The translations under genes and the position numbers were made by a program. Under the pieces are notes generated by a model that did no database searches, was not told where the DNA came from, and saw only the letters and a list, made by a program, of their open reading frames with translations. A stretch of DNA of 64,000 nucleotides from UBA9676 sp963837105 (GTDB lineage: Bacteria; Actinomycetota; Actinomycetes; Streptosporangiales; Streptosporangiaceae), in contig CAWIMG010000034.1 of the NCBI GenBank assembly GCA_963837105.1, positions 1 to 64,000 of the forward strand, given 5' to 3'. Within the stretch, counting starts at the first letter, position 1. Each line of letters begins with the position of its first letter. This document shows, piece after piece, positions 15,383 through 25,301 of the stretch.

Positions 15383-16639
15383 TCATTGTATGGCTTTCGC
15401 CGCAGCAGGCCCCCGGCCGCGCCGGGCGGCACCTGTCTCAGTGGGCCGCCGGCGGCCTGGCTCAGGCCGGGCTGCAGCGGACCCGGGACGCAATCGGAGC
15501 ACTGCCAGCGTGGCCAGGCAGGCTGCGCCGATCAGGCCGTAAGGAACCAGATCGGAGGTCGCCTGGGCCAGCGTCCCGCCCGCTCCGGAACCGAGCGCCT
15601 GCCCGCTCGCCCAGGCCAGGTTGGCCAGCCCAAACGCGAGGCCCTGGTTGAGGCGGAGGTCATCGGCGCCGGCGCTGAGCAGCGCGGTCGCCGGGGCATA
15701 GAAGGTGCCGTAGGCCGGCAGGCCGATGATCAGGAAGACGACCAGCACCGGGGCGGGCTGGAGTACCGGCGCCAGCACGCTGACCACGATCGCACCCGTC
15801 AGCGAGATCTGGATCGGCCATAGCGCCCCGCGCCGGTCTGCCATCCGCCCGGCCACCGGCGACAGTGCCGCTTCGATGGCCGCCGCGGCCAGGAAGGTCC
15901 CCCCGATCACCAGGCCGGAGGCACCGAGGGCGTTCAGCCGCAGCGGCGAGAGCACGTCAACCACGCCGAACGCCAGGCCAGCCAGCATGGTGAGCCACAT
16001 GCCGGTGCCGACCCGGCGGTCACGCAGGGCCGGCCAGGCGGCCCGCAGCCCCTGTGGTTCGGCCGCCCGCGGCCGCGGCACCAGGAAGGCGGCCAGCATC
16101 AGCCCGGCGCCGGCCACGCTGGCGGCGGCGAACGCTGGCCCGGTGCCCACCTGATCGGCGATGGTCCCGACCACCGGCCCGAACAGCGCACCGATGACCG
16201 CGGCGCCGATCGCGGTGCCGAGCAGTTCGCCCCGCCGCTCGGGCGGGGCCGCGGTCGCCAGCCAGGCCAGCCCGGCCGCCCAGGTGCAGGCACCGCCGAG
16301 TCCCTGGATGAACCGGGAGGCGTCCAGCACTGCCGGTGTCGTCGCGAACCCGAAGACCAGCGTGGATACGCTCATCAGGGCCAGCCCGAGTACCGCTGCC
16401 GGTCGCGCGCCAAACCGCGACGTGAGCAGGCCGCCGGGCAGGGCACCGATGAGGGTGCCGAGCGGGTAGGCGGCGACCAGATAGCCGGCCCCCGCTTTGG
16501 ACAGGCCAGCCACCCGCACGTAGTGCGGCAGCAGCGGAGTCAGCGCGGTAAAGAAGATCGTGTCAACGAGCACCAGCGCGCAGACGAATACGAGCAGCGC
16601 GCGCATGGGCGTGGTCAGCCGGACCGGGGCCGTCGTCAC
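15383..16639 (-). CDS. MFS transporter
   Basis: About 418 residues with twelve predicted transmembrane helices in the usual 6+6 arrangement. The MFS loop motif is seen as PGGLLTSRFGARPAAVLGLA between helices 2 and 3, with its equivalent SPVAGRMADRRGALWPIQI in the second half. Start GTG 16639 is preferred over the ORF start at 16669, because GGAG lies seven bases upstream. The C-terminal tail is Arg/Pro-rich and cytoplasmic. Resembles drug:proton antiporters (DHA1-like), but the substrate cannot be predicted. Precedes the SGNH lipoprotein on the same strand with a short gap. Confidence 0.85.
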   Translation of the reverse strand: MTTAPVRLTTPMRALLVFVCALVLVDTIFFTALTPLLPHYVRVAGLSKAGAGYLVAAYPLGTLIGALPGGLLTSRFGARPAAVLGLALMSVSTLVFGFATTPAVLDASRFIQGLGGACTWAAGLAWLATAAPPERRGELLGTAIGAAVIGALFGPVVGTIADQVGTGPAFAAASVAGAGLMLAAFLVPRPRAAEPQGLRAAWPALRDRRVGTGMWLTMLAGLAFGVVDVLSPLRLNALGASGLVIGGTFLAAAAIEAALSPVAGRMADRRGALWPIQISLTGAIVVSVLAPVLQPAPVLVVFLIIGLPAYGTFYAPATALLSAGADDLRLNQGLAFGLANLAWASGQALGSGAGGTLAQATSDLVPYGLIGAACLATLAVLRLRPGSAAARPEPGRRRPTETGAARRGRGPAAAKAIQ

Positions 16640-16831
16640 CCCGGCTCCATCACGCTGACCAACCCTCACCGCCCATTCTCCCGGCCCAGCGCGGGGCCGT
16701 CGTGCCTACGCTCTCACACCGGCCGCGGCCGCTGGCCGGCCCGGTCGCCCAGGTTACCGGCCATGGGAGCGGTGCTAGCGAGGTCCGATTCCCGCCGGGA
16801 ATCCGCGCCGGCAGCGGCAAGAATGCCGCAT

Positions 16832-17881
16832 ATGAGCGATGAGCGCGCCCCGGCCGCCCCGCTGCCTGGCGCAGCTTCGCGTCCTGGTGCCGCCCCGCTG
16901 GGTGACGCCGGCCCGCCGCGTGATGCCGGCCCGCTGGGTGACGCCGGCCCGCCCGCCCGGGCGGACTGGTCCCGCCTGGCCAGCGAGCCTTCCGGCCGCG
17001 GCCCACGGCCGGCTGAGCCGGGCCGGGCCAGCGGGCTGGCATGGCTGGCGGCGGGTGTGACGGTGGTGCTGTGGGCGTCTGCCTTCGTCGCGATCCGGGG
17101 CGCCGGGCGCGACATCTCCCCGGGCGCGCTCGCGCTGGGGCGGCTGCTGTGTGCGACGGCGGTGCTGGGGCTGGTGTCGGTGGTGCGCCGGGAAGGCCGG
17201 CCGCCGCGGGCCGCCTGGCCGGGCATCGTGGCTTCCGGGGTGCTCTGGTTCGGCGTGTACATGGTGGCGCTGAACTGGGGCGAGCAGCAGGTGGACGCGG
17301 GCACCGCGGCCATGGTCGTCAACGTCGGGCCGGTGATCATCGTGCTGCTGAGCGGCTGGCTGCTCGGTGAGGGGCTGCCCCGCACACTGCTCGCCGGGCT
17401 GGCGGTGTCCTTCGCCGGGGTGATCATGGTCGGGCTGTCGGCCGCCGGTGGCGGGCATGCGGCCGTAGCCGGGGTGCTGCTGTGCCTGCTCGCGGCGGTG
17501 TCCTACGCGGTCGCGGTGGTCTGCCAGAAGCCAGCCCTGCGCCATGCCTCGGCGCTGCAGGTGACCACGTGGGGCGCGGCCGTCGGCGGACTGGCCTGCC
17601 TGCCGTTCGCCGGCCAGCTGCTGGCCGGCCTGGCCCGCGCGCCCGCGGCGGCCACCTTGAGCATGGTCTATCTCGGCGTCTTCCCGACCGCCCTGGCCTT
17701 CACCACCTGGGCGTACGCGCTGGCCAGGACTAGCGCCGCGAAGATGGGCGCGACCACGTACCTGGTGCCGGCTGTCACCGTGCTCATGTCGTGGGCGGTG
17801 CTCGGCCAGGTGCCCGGCTGGCTGGCACTGGCCGGCGGCGCGCTGTGCCTGGCCGGCGTGGCCATTTCCCGCCGCCGGTAG
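16832..17881 (+). CDS. EamA/DMT-superfamily exporter
   Basis: 349 residues. After a Pro/Gly-rich N-terminus of about 65 residues with GDAGPP-type repeats, ten hydrophobic helices follow in two EamA repeats (first from LAWLAAGVTVVLWASAFVAI; second from AVAGVLLCLLAAVSYAVAVV to SWAVLGQVPGWLALAGGALC). The family exports amino acids, nucleotides or drugs. ATG 16832 (MSDERAP) is chosen; ATG 16823 is possible. Divergent from the MFS gene; no regulator next to it. Confidence 0.85.
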   Translation: MSDERAPAAPLPGAASRPGAAPLGDAGPPRDAGPLGDAGPPARADWSRLASEPSGRGPRPAEPGRASGLAWLAAGVTVVLWASAFVAIRGAGRDISPGALALGRLLCATAVLGLVSVVRREGRPPRAAWPGIVASGVLWFGVYMVALNWGEQQVDAGTAAMVVNVGPVIIVLLSGWLLGEGLPRTLLAGLAVSFAGVIMVGLSAAGGGHAAVAGVLLCLLAAVSYAVAVVCQKPALRHASALQVTTWGAAVGGLACLPFAGQLLAGLARAPAAATLSMVYLGVFPTALAFTTWAYALARTSAAKMGATTYLVPAVTVLMSWAVLGQVPGWLALAGGALCLAGVAISRRR

Positions 17882-18006
17882 CCGCCTGGCCCGGCCGGTC
17901 GGCTGGCCGCCCAGGCCGCCCCTGGGCCTGCGGCCGCCCAGGCGGGCCCGCCGGACTGTCACACCCCGCTGGCAGCATGGGCCTGCCGAGACTGGGAGCA
18001 ACCCCG

Positions 18007-18351
18007 ATGGTCACCGTAGACGACATCCGCGCCTGCGCGATGGCCCTGCCCAGGACCCAGGAGCACCTGATCCACGGCCACGTGAAGTTCCGGGTCGGCA
18101 GGATCGTCTACGCCTCGGTCTCGCCGGACGAGACGACCCTGGGCTTCGGGTTCCCGCGGGAGGAACGCGACTGCCTGATCACCGCCGAGCCCGCCAAGTT
18201 CTGGCTGCCGCGGCTCAGCGACCAGCGGTTCCACTGGGTGCACGCCCGGATGGCCGAACTTGGTGTGGATGAGATGCGGGAACTGGTCACCGACGCCTGG
18301 CGGATGGTGGTGCCCAAGCGGGTAGCCGCGACTCATCTGCCCGGCGCATGA
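18007..18351 (+). CDS. MmcQ/YjbR family DNA-binding-fold protein
   Basis: 114 residues starting MVTVDDIRACAMALPRTQEH after GGGAG. It shows the family core FRVGRIVYASVSPDETTLGF, the charged FPREERDCLI and HWVHARMAELGVDEMRELVT, with the closing DAWRMVVPKR. The domain resembles the CyaY-like double-wing motif and is often called DNA-binding, but no molecular role is established for stand-alone members. Length is typical. Confidence 0.85.
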   Translation: MVTVDDIRACAMALPRTQEHLIHGHVKFRVGRIVYASVSPDETTLGFGFPREERDCLITAEPAKFWLPRLSDQRFHWVHARMAELGVDEMRELVTDAWRMVVPKRVAATHLPGA

Positions 18352-18392
18352 GCCAGCTGGCCCGGGCCTGGCTGCCCGGACTGGCACCGGAG

Positions 18393-18794
18393 TCAGCCCA
18401 GCTCGGCACCCACCCGTTCCCGGATCTCCTGCACGGCCCAGTTGTTGCCATCCGGGTCGGTGAAGTAGCAGAACTTGCCACCGTCGCGCGGGTCCAGCGT
18501 CTCCACCGCCGAGACCTGCACGCCCCGCCCGGCCAGCTCGGCCCGGGCCGCCTCGATGTCGTGAACCACCAGCTGCAGCCGCGCGCTGGCCCCCGCGTCG
18601 TAACTGGCCGGCACGGTCACCGGCCCGATCACCACCGAGCAGGCCGACCCGGGTGGTGTCATGTGCACCACCCGCAGCGAGGGGCTCGGCCGGACGTCCG
18701 CGTCCAGCTGGAAACCGAGCTGGTCCAGGTAAAAGCGCTTCGCCCGGTCGACATCGGTCACCGGGATGACGATCACTTCTAGTTTCCAGTCCAT
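18393..18794 (-). CDS. VOC-family protein (glyoxalase/bleomycin-resistance fold)
   Basis: 133 residues from ATG 18794 (MDWKLEVIVIPVTDVDRAKR); an ATG nine bases upstream (MSDMDW) is equally possible. Beta-alpha-beta-beta-beta repeats: VDRAKRFYLDQLGFQLDADV in the first half; LVVHDIEAARAELAGRGVQV and GGKFCYFTDPDGNNWAVQEI in the second. The metal-site Glu sits near the C-terminus (QEIRERV). Stand-alone VOC proteins may be lyases, isomerases or binding proteins, and the substrate is unknown. Convergent with the MmcQ-like gene, divergent from the N-acetyltransferase. Confidence 0.85.
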   Translation of the reverse strand: MDWKLEVIVIPVTDVDRAKRFYLDQLGFQLDADVRPSPSLRVVHMTPPGSACSVVIGPVTVPASYDAGASARLQLVVHDIEAARAELAGRGVQVSAVETLDPRDGGKFCYFTDPDGNNWAVQEIRERVGAELG

Positions 18795-18897
18795 GTCACT
18801 CATCCTTCCGCTTGCCGCGCCCCTGGCGGGCGCCGCCACCAGCAGGACGGAGCCGGGCCACCCGGCTCGACATCCGGGCACGAGTAGCGTGCGGGCT

Positions 18898-19713
18898 ATG
18901 GACGATCAGGTGCTGTCCGGCTACCTCCGCCGGATCGGGGTGACCCGGCCAGCGGCCGCTGACGAGGCCACGCTCCGCGAACTGCACCAGGCCCACCTGC
19001 TGGCCATCCCGTTCGAGAATCTCAGCATCCACCTGGGCGAGCCGATCTCGCTCGCCCCGGCCGACCTGCTTGACAAGATCGTCAGCCGGCGGCGCGGCGG
19101 GTTCTGCTACGAGCTCAACGGGGCGTTCGCGCTGCTGCTGGAGGCGCTCGGCGCCCAGGTCCGGCGGGTGGCCGCGCGCGTGTACGGCGGGGATAGGCTG
19201 GGGCCGCCGTTCGATCATCTGGCCCTGATCGTCACCCCGGCCGACGGCAGCGGGCCGTGGCTGGCCGACGTCGGCTTCGGCAGCCACAGCACCTTTCCGC
19301 TGCGGCTGGCCAGCCGGCAGCGGCAGGCCGACCCGGGGGGTCTGTTCCAGCTGGCCGCCGCCGGGGACACCGCCCCGGCCGGTGATAACGGCGCCGCCGG
19401 GGACACCGACCTGGACGTGCTCAAGGACGGGCAGCCGCAGTACCGGATCGAGCTGCGGGAGCGGGAACTGGCCGATTTCGTGCCCACCTGCTGGTGGCAG
19501 CAGACGTCACCGGATTCGCATTTCACCCGCAGCACCATCTGCTCCCGGCTGACCGAGGATGGCCGGATCTCGATCAGCGGGCACTCCCTGATCCGCACCA
19601 GCGGCGGTTCCCGGTCGGAGCAGACGCTGACCGGCGGCGAGGTGCTGGCCGCCTACCGCGAGCACTTCGGTATCAGCCTGGACCGGATCCCAGGCGGCAA
19701 GGGCGCATCGTGA
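18898..19713 (+). CDS. nat: Arylamine N-acetyltransferase
   Basis: 271 residues, normal NAT length. The Cys-His-Asp triad is visible: Cys70 in RRGGFCYELNGAF, His107 in PPFDHLALIV and Asp124 in WLADVGFG. The N-terminal helical bundle contains AHLLAIPFENLSIH, typical for the family. Transfers the acetyl group of acetyl-CoA to arylamines and hydrazines by a ping-pong mechanism; physiological roles in actinomycetes include lipid and antibiotic pathways. Residues 150-172 hold a small GDTAPAGDNGAAGDTD-like insertion not usual in homologues. The next gene, tryptophanase, follows after 57 bases and may be cotranscribed. Confidence 0.92.
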   Translation: MDDQVLSGYLRRIGVTRPAAADEATLRELHQAHLLAIPFENLSIHLGEPISLAPADLLDKIVSRRRGGFCYELNGAFALLLEALGAQVRRVAARVYGGDRLGPPFDHLALIVTPADGSGPWLADVGFGSHSTFPLRLASRQRQADPGGLFQLAAAGDTAPAGDNGAAGDTDLDVLKDGQPQYRIELRERELADFVPTCWWQQTSPDSHFTRSTICSRLTEDGRISISGHSLIRTSGGSRSEQTLTGGEVLAAYREHFGISLDRIPGGKGAS

Positions 19714-19770
19714 CCTCCCCTCTGCCACGATCGCCGGTGGATGCGGCAGACTCGGCCGCAGGGAGGGACG

Positions 19771-21153
<1,383 letters not shown>

Positions 21154-21203
21154 CCGCCCCCGCGGCCCTTGCCTTGGCTACCTGGCCGGCTATCGTCGCG
21201 CCG

Positions 21204-22337
21204 GTGGAACGGGTGGAGGTGGCCGTCGTCGGGGCTGGCCTGCTCGGCTCGGCCACCGCCTGGGCACTGGCCAGCCGCGGGGTACGGCCGGTGCTGCTGG
21301 AGCAGTTCGGGCTGGGGCACGCCCGCGGTTCCTCGCACGGTGCCACCCGCATCTTCCGGCTGTCCTACCCGGATCCCGGGTACGTCGCGATGGCGGTCGC
21401 GGCCCGGCCGGCCTGGGCCCGGCTGCAGGCCGCTGCGGGCGAAGAACTGGTGGTCACGACCGGCGGCCTGGACGCGGGCCCAGGTGCCGACGCGTGCGCG
21501 GCCGCGCTGGCCGAGTGCGGTGTGACCCACTCCTGGCTGACCGCCGCCCAGCTTCGCGGCCGCTTTCCTGGCATTGCCTTCCAGCCGGGCGAGCGCATGC
21601 TGTACCAGCCCGACGCTGGTGTCTGCCTGGCCGGGCGCACCGTGGCCGCGCTGCAGCGGCTGGCCCGCCTGCAGGGGGCGGACATCCGGCCGGACTGCCC
21701 GGTGCTGGCCATCGAGCCGGACGGCGACCGGGCGCTGGTGCGCACCGGCCGGGGCCCGGTCCTGGCCACGGTGGTGGTGGTCACCGCCGGCCCGTGGAGC
21801 GGACCGCTGCTGGCCGGCCTGGTCCGGCAGCCGCCCCGGCTGGCTGCCACGCTGCAGCGGGTGCGCTACTTCCGGCCGCGGGACAGCCTGGCCGCCTGGC
21901 CCACCCTGATCGAATGGCCCTCCACCGAGCCGGCCTGGTACCTGGTGCCGATGCTCGGCGGGGCGCCCGGGGTGAAGGTCGCCTCGCACGCACTCGGCCC
22001 GGCGGTCGATCCCGGTGACGGCCCGTTCACCGGGCCCGACCCGGTCCGGGAGGAGCAGGCTGGGGCGTACGTGCGGGCCCGGCTGCCCGGGCTTGACCCG
22101 GCCCCGCTGGCCCCGGAGACCTGCCTGTACACGATGACCGCGGACGAGGACTTCGTGCTCGGCCGGGAGGGACCGGTGGTGGCGGGGGCCGGCTGTTCCG
22201 GGCATGCCTTCAAGTTCGGTCCGCTGCTCGGGGAGATCCTGGCCGCGCTGGCGCTCGGCGAGCCGCCGCCGGCTGACCTCAGCCGCTTCTCGCTGGCGCG
22301 GCCGTCGCTGGCCACGCCCCCCATGACCGGTACCTAA
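21204..22337 (+). CDS. Monomeric sarcosine oxidase / N-methyl-L-tryptophan oxidase-like flavoenzyme
   Basis: 377 residues from GTG 21204. Dinucleotide fold VAVVGAGLLGSATAW (GxGxxG at 10-15), and ARGSSHGATRIFRLSY with His45 and Arg49 at the positions that shape the active site of monomeric sarcosine oxidase. Cys307 in APETCLYTMTADEDFVLG corresponds to the covalent FAD attachment Cys. C-terminal GCSGHAFKFGPLLGEILAAL closes the FAD site. The enzymes oxidatively demethylate secondary amino acids, releasing formaldehyde and hydrogen peroxide. Position directly after tryptophanase makes N-methyltryptophan a candidate substrate, but sarcosine or another N-methyl amine is as likely. No clear ribosome site. 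Confidence 0.8.
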   Translation: MERVEVAVVGAGLLGSATAWALASRGVRPVLLEQFGLGHARGSSHGATRIFRLSYPDPGYVAMAVAARPAWARLQAAAGEELVVTTGGLDAGPGADACAAALAECGVTHSWLTAAQLRGRFPGIAFQPGERMLYQPDAGVCLAGRTVAALQRLARLQGADIRPDCPVLAIEPDGDRALVRTGRGPVLATVVVVTAGPWSGPLLAGLVRQPPRLAATLQRVRYFRPRDSLAAWPTLIEWPSTEPAWYLVPMLGGAPGVKVASHALGPAVDPGDGPFTGPDPVREEQAGAYVRARLPGLDPAPLAPETCLYTMTADEDFVLGREGPVVAGAGCSGHAFKFGPLLGEILAALALGEPPPADLSRFSLARPSLATPPMTGT

Positions 22338-22441
22338 CGGATGGCTCCGGGCCAGCCTCAGCCCCCGGCGGCGCACCCGTGCCACGACCGCCACACCCAG
22401 ACCGGGTCCGGGGCCGGTGCCCGGCAGGGCAGGATCGTGCC

Positions 22442-23361
22442 GTGCGGTCAGCCGCGATCATCGTGAACAGCACCCGGGTCCGGGGGCTGGCCGCGTTCCG
22501 GCAGGCCTGCCGGACGGCCGCAACGGCCGCCGGCTGGCAGCCCGAGTTCTGGGAGACGACGGTCGATGACCGCGGGATCGGGCTGGCCCGCGGCGCGGTC
22601 GCGGCCGGGGCCAGCCTGGTCATCGCGGCCGGCGGGGACGGGACCGTGCGGGCCTGCGCGCACGCGCTGGCCGATACGCCGGTGCCGCTGGCGATCCTGC
22701 CGCTGGGCACGGCCAACCTGGCCGCCCGGGCGCTGGGTGTGCCGCACCAGACCGCGGCCGCACTGGCGACCGCGTTCGGCGGCCGGGAGCGCCGGATCGA
22801 CCTGGCGCTCGCCGACCTGGGCGGCACCGCGGGCGGGCTGACCTTCGCGGCCATGGCCGGCATCGGGCTGGACGCCGAGGTGGTCGCCGCCACCCCGGGC
22901 CCGCTCATGCGGCGGGCCGGCTGGCCTGCCTACGCCGCGGCGGGGCCCTGCACGCGGCTGGCCGCCGCCGCGGGTTCACCGTGGCGCTCGACGGCGGCGA
23001 GCCGGTGGCATGGCGGGCGCGCTCGGTCGTGGCGGGTAACGTCGGCCTGCTGCCCGGGGGATTCCGGCTGCTGCCCGCCGCGCGGCTCGACGATGGCCTG
23101 CTGGATGTGGGCATCCTCGCCCCGGCAGGCCCGGCTGACTGGCTACGGGTGGCAGCCAGGGTGCTGACCGGCAGCACCCACGACGACCAGCGGCTGGCCA
23201 GGTTCCGGGCCCGCCAGGTGGAGATCCGCGCCGGGCAGGCCCTGCCACGCGAGGTCGACGGTGAGGTCGTCATCCAGGGCCGGCGCCTCACGGTCACGGT
23301 GCGCCCGCTCGCGCTGTCCGTCCGCGTGCCCGGACCGGCAGGACGCGGGGCGCCTCACTGA
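22442..23361 (+). pseudogene. Diacylglycerol kinase-family lipid kinase, frameshifted
   Basis: N-terminal half from GTG 22442: SAAIIVNSTRVRG, the nucleotide-binding VIAAGGDGTVRACAHALADT and PLAILPLGTANLAARALGVP (the GGDGT and PLGTxN signatures), and DLALADLGG-type strand. At about 22940-22968 the frame is lost. The C-terminal half (GFTVALDGGEPVAWRARSVV, GNVGLLPGGFRLLPAARLDD, GLLDVGILAP, REVDGEVV) continues in another frame to TGA at 23361. Joined, the two halves give an ordinary YegS/BmrU-type lipid kinase of ~305 residues. These enzymes phosphorylate diacylglycerol, sphingosine or phosphatidylglycerol-type lipids. Real loss or sequence indel cannot be separated here. Confidence 0.75.
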
Positions 23362-23429
23362 CCACGGGCCGGAAAGAGGCACCATAGTGGTGGACCGAAG
23401 TAAGTGTCAGCCGACGAGGCAGGGTGGTC

Positions 23430-24413
23430 ATGCGGCTCCGGGCAGGCGTGGCAATCGATCTGGGCACGGTCAACACGCTGGTGCATGTAGCTGGCCGCGG
23501 CATCGTGATCGACGAGCCGTCAGCGATCGCAGTCGAGCGCGGGACGGGCCGGTTCACCACGGCTGGCCAGGCGGCGGACGGCCTGGCGGGCAAGGAACCG
23601 CAGGGCATCGAGGTCATCCACCCGCTGCAGGACGGCGTGGTGGCCGACCTGGACGCGGCCGCCGCCATGCTGCAGGCCTTCCTGCGGCGGGCTGGCCTGC
23701 GCCGCGGCCTGCTCCGGCCGCACGCGGTGGTCTGTGTGCCCGGCGGGGCGACCTGGGTGGAACGCCGCTCGCTGGCGGCCGCAGCGGCCGCGGTGAAGCC
23801 GCGGTGCACGATCCAGATGGTCAACGAACCGGTCGCGGCGGCGGCCGGGGCTGGGGTCAGCCCGGCGGACTCCTCGGGCGCGTTCATCGTCAACATCGGG
23901 GGCGGCACCACTGAGGTGGCGGTGGTGGCCGGCGGGCACCTGGTCCGCGCGGAATCGCTGCGGCTGGCGGGCAATGCCATGGACGAGGCGATCGTGCACG
24001 CGGTCAAGGCCGAACTGGGCCTGCTCATCGGCCGTAACGCCGCCCGGACCCTGAAGATGACCGCCGGGCTCGGCGAGGGCGGGGCCGGCTGGGTGGAGAC
24101 GGTCGGGGTGGACGTCGCGCACCGGAACCCGCGGGTGGAGAAGGTGCCGGGCCAGCTGGTCGCGGATGCACTTGAGCACGTGGTCGCGATGATCGTGTCG
24201 TCGGTGCTCGGCATCTTGTCCGACATCCCACCCAATCTCGCCGAAGACGTGGTGCGGGGAAGAATCCGGCTGGCGGGCGGCGGCGCGCTGCTGCCGGGCC
24301 TCGCCAGCCGGATCGAGGCTGCCGCCGGCATCGCCGTGGCGGTGGTGGACGACCCGCTGCGGTGCGTGGTCCGGGGTGCCGCCGAGATCCTGGAGCACGG
24401 CGCAGGTCAGTGA
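23430..24413 (+). CDS. MreB-like actin-fold protein
   Basis: 327 residues. Actin/HSP70-type ATPase motifs: phosphate-1 GVAIDLGTVNTLVHVAGRG, connect/phosphate-2 GAFIVNIGGGTTEVAVVAGG, adenosine motif RIRLAGGGALLPGLASRIEA, and NEPVAAAAGAGV. MreB forms membrane filaments that guide wall synthesis. In spore-forming actinomycetes it acts mainly in sporulation, and paralogues (Mbl-like) occur. This copy stands alone, without mreC, mreD, pbp2 or rodA, and is shorter than canonical MreB (~340-345), so it is likely a divergent paralogue. Convergent with the enoyl-CoA hydratase gene; the two stops overlap by seven bases. Confidence 0.8.
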   Translation: MRLRAGVAIDLGTVNTLVHVAGRGIVIDEPSAIAVERGTGRFTTAGQAADGLAGKEPQGIEVIHPLQDGVVADLDAAAAMLQAFLRRAGLRRGLLRPHAVVCVPGGATWVERRSLAAAAAAVKPRCTIQMVNEPVAAAAGAGVSPADSSGAFIVNIGGGTTEVAVVAGGHLVRAESLRLAGNAMDEAIVHAVKAELGLLIGRNAARTLKMTAGLGEGGAGWVETVGVDVAHRNPRVEKVPGQLVADALEHVVAMIVSSVLGILSDIPPNLAEDVVRGRIRLAGGGALLPGLASRIEAAAGIAVAVVDDPLRCVVRGAAEILEHGAGQ

Positions 24414-25186
24414 CGGCCGCGCCGCCAGACCGGCTTGCGCTTGCCGAGGAAGGCCTGCATGCCCTCCTTCGCGTCCGGCAGCTGGCTGGTGGCGGCCATC
24501 ACCTCGATCGCGTAGGCGTAGGCCTTGGGCTGGTCGAGGTCGATCTGGGCGTACAGGGCCTGCTTGCCGATGGCCTTGCTCTCCGCGGACCCGCGGGTGA
24601 CCCGCTCCAGCAGGTCCTGCACCGCGGAGTCCAGCTGGCCGGGCGGCACCACCCGGTTGACCAGCCCCCAGTCCAGTGCGGTCGCCGGGTCGATGGTGTC
24701 GCCGGACAGGGCCATCTCGGCGGCCCGCTTGCGGCCGATGTTGCGGGCGATCGCCACCATGGGAGTGTGGCAGAACCAGCCACCCTTGCCGCCGGGCGCG
24801 GCGAAGCCGGCCGTCTCGCTGGCCACCGCCAGGTCCGCGCTTGCGACCAGCTGGCAGCCTGCCGCGGTGGCCAGCCCGTGCACCCTGGCCACGACCGGCT
24901 GCGGCACCTGCTGCATGAGCGTCATCAGCTCGGTGCAGGTCATCAGCAGCGCCCGGATCGCCGCCAGGTCGCCGTCGGCCACCTCGGCCAGGTCGTGCCC
25001 GGCGGAGAACACCGGGCCGTTGCCCGCCAGCACGATCCCGAGCGCGTCGCTGTCGCCTATCTCGCGGAATGCCGTGATCAGCTCGCGCATGTGGGCCAGG
25101 GAGAGGCTGTTCCGCCGCCCCGGGCGGTTCATCGTGATGGTGGCGAAGTCCCCCGACCGTCCGGTCAGGATGTGCTCGAACGCCAT
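24407..25186 (-). CDS. Enoyl-CoA hydratase/isomerase family protein
   Basis: 259 residues with AGGAGG before the ATG. Crotonase fold: FATITMNRPGRRNSLSLAHM, oxyanion-hole strand IVLAGNGPVFSAGHDLAEVA and VVARVHGLATAAGCQLVASA, followed by DLAVASETAGFAAPGGKGGW and TALDWGLVNRVVPPGQLDSA. The residue aligned with one catalytic Glu (usually in the GGG-EL segment) is Gln in AAGCQLV, and the second region reads GGKGGWFCHTP. Hydratase activity is therefore uncertain and a different crotonase reaction is plausible. C-terminus ends in a basic RKPVWRRGRH. Confidence 0.85.
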   Translation of the reverse strand: MAFEHILTGRSGDFATITMNRPGRRNSLSLAHMRELITAFREIGDSDALGIVLAGNGPVFSAGHDLAEVADGDLAAIRALLMTCTELMTLMQQVPQPVVARVHGLATAAGCQLVASADLAVASETAGFAAPGGKGGWFCHTPMVAIARNIGRKRAAEMALSGDTIDPATALDWGLVNRVVPPGQLDSAVQDLLERVTRGSAESKAIGKQALYAQIDLDQPKAYAYAIEVMAATSQLPDAKEGMQAFLGKRKPVWRRGRH

Positions 25187-25301
25187 GGCGGCCTCCTGTT
25201 CCCTCGCAGCCTACGCGGGCCGCCAGCCCCGGTCCGGTACGCTCCTGGTGCGCTCCGTTGCCCCCGGGCATGACCCGTGCCGTCGTACGCGAAGTCAGGG
25301 G

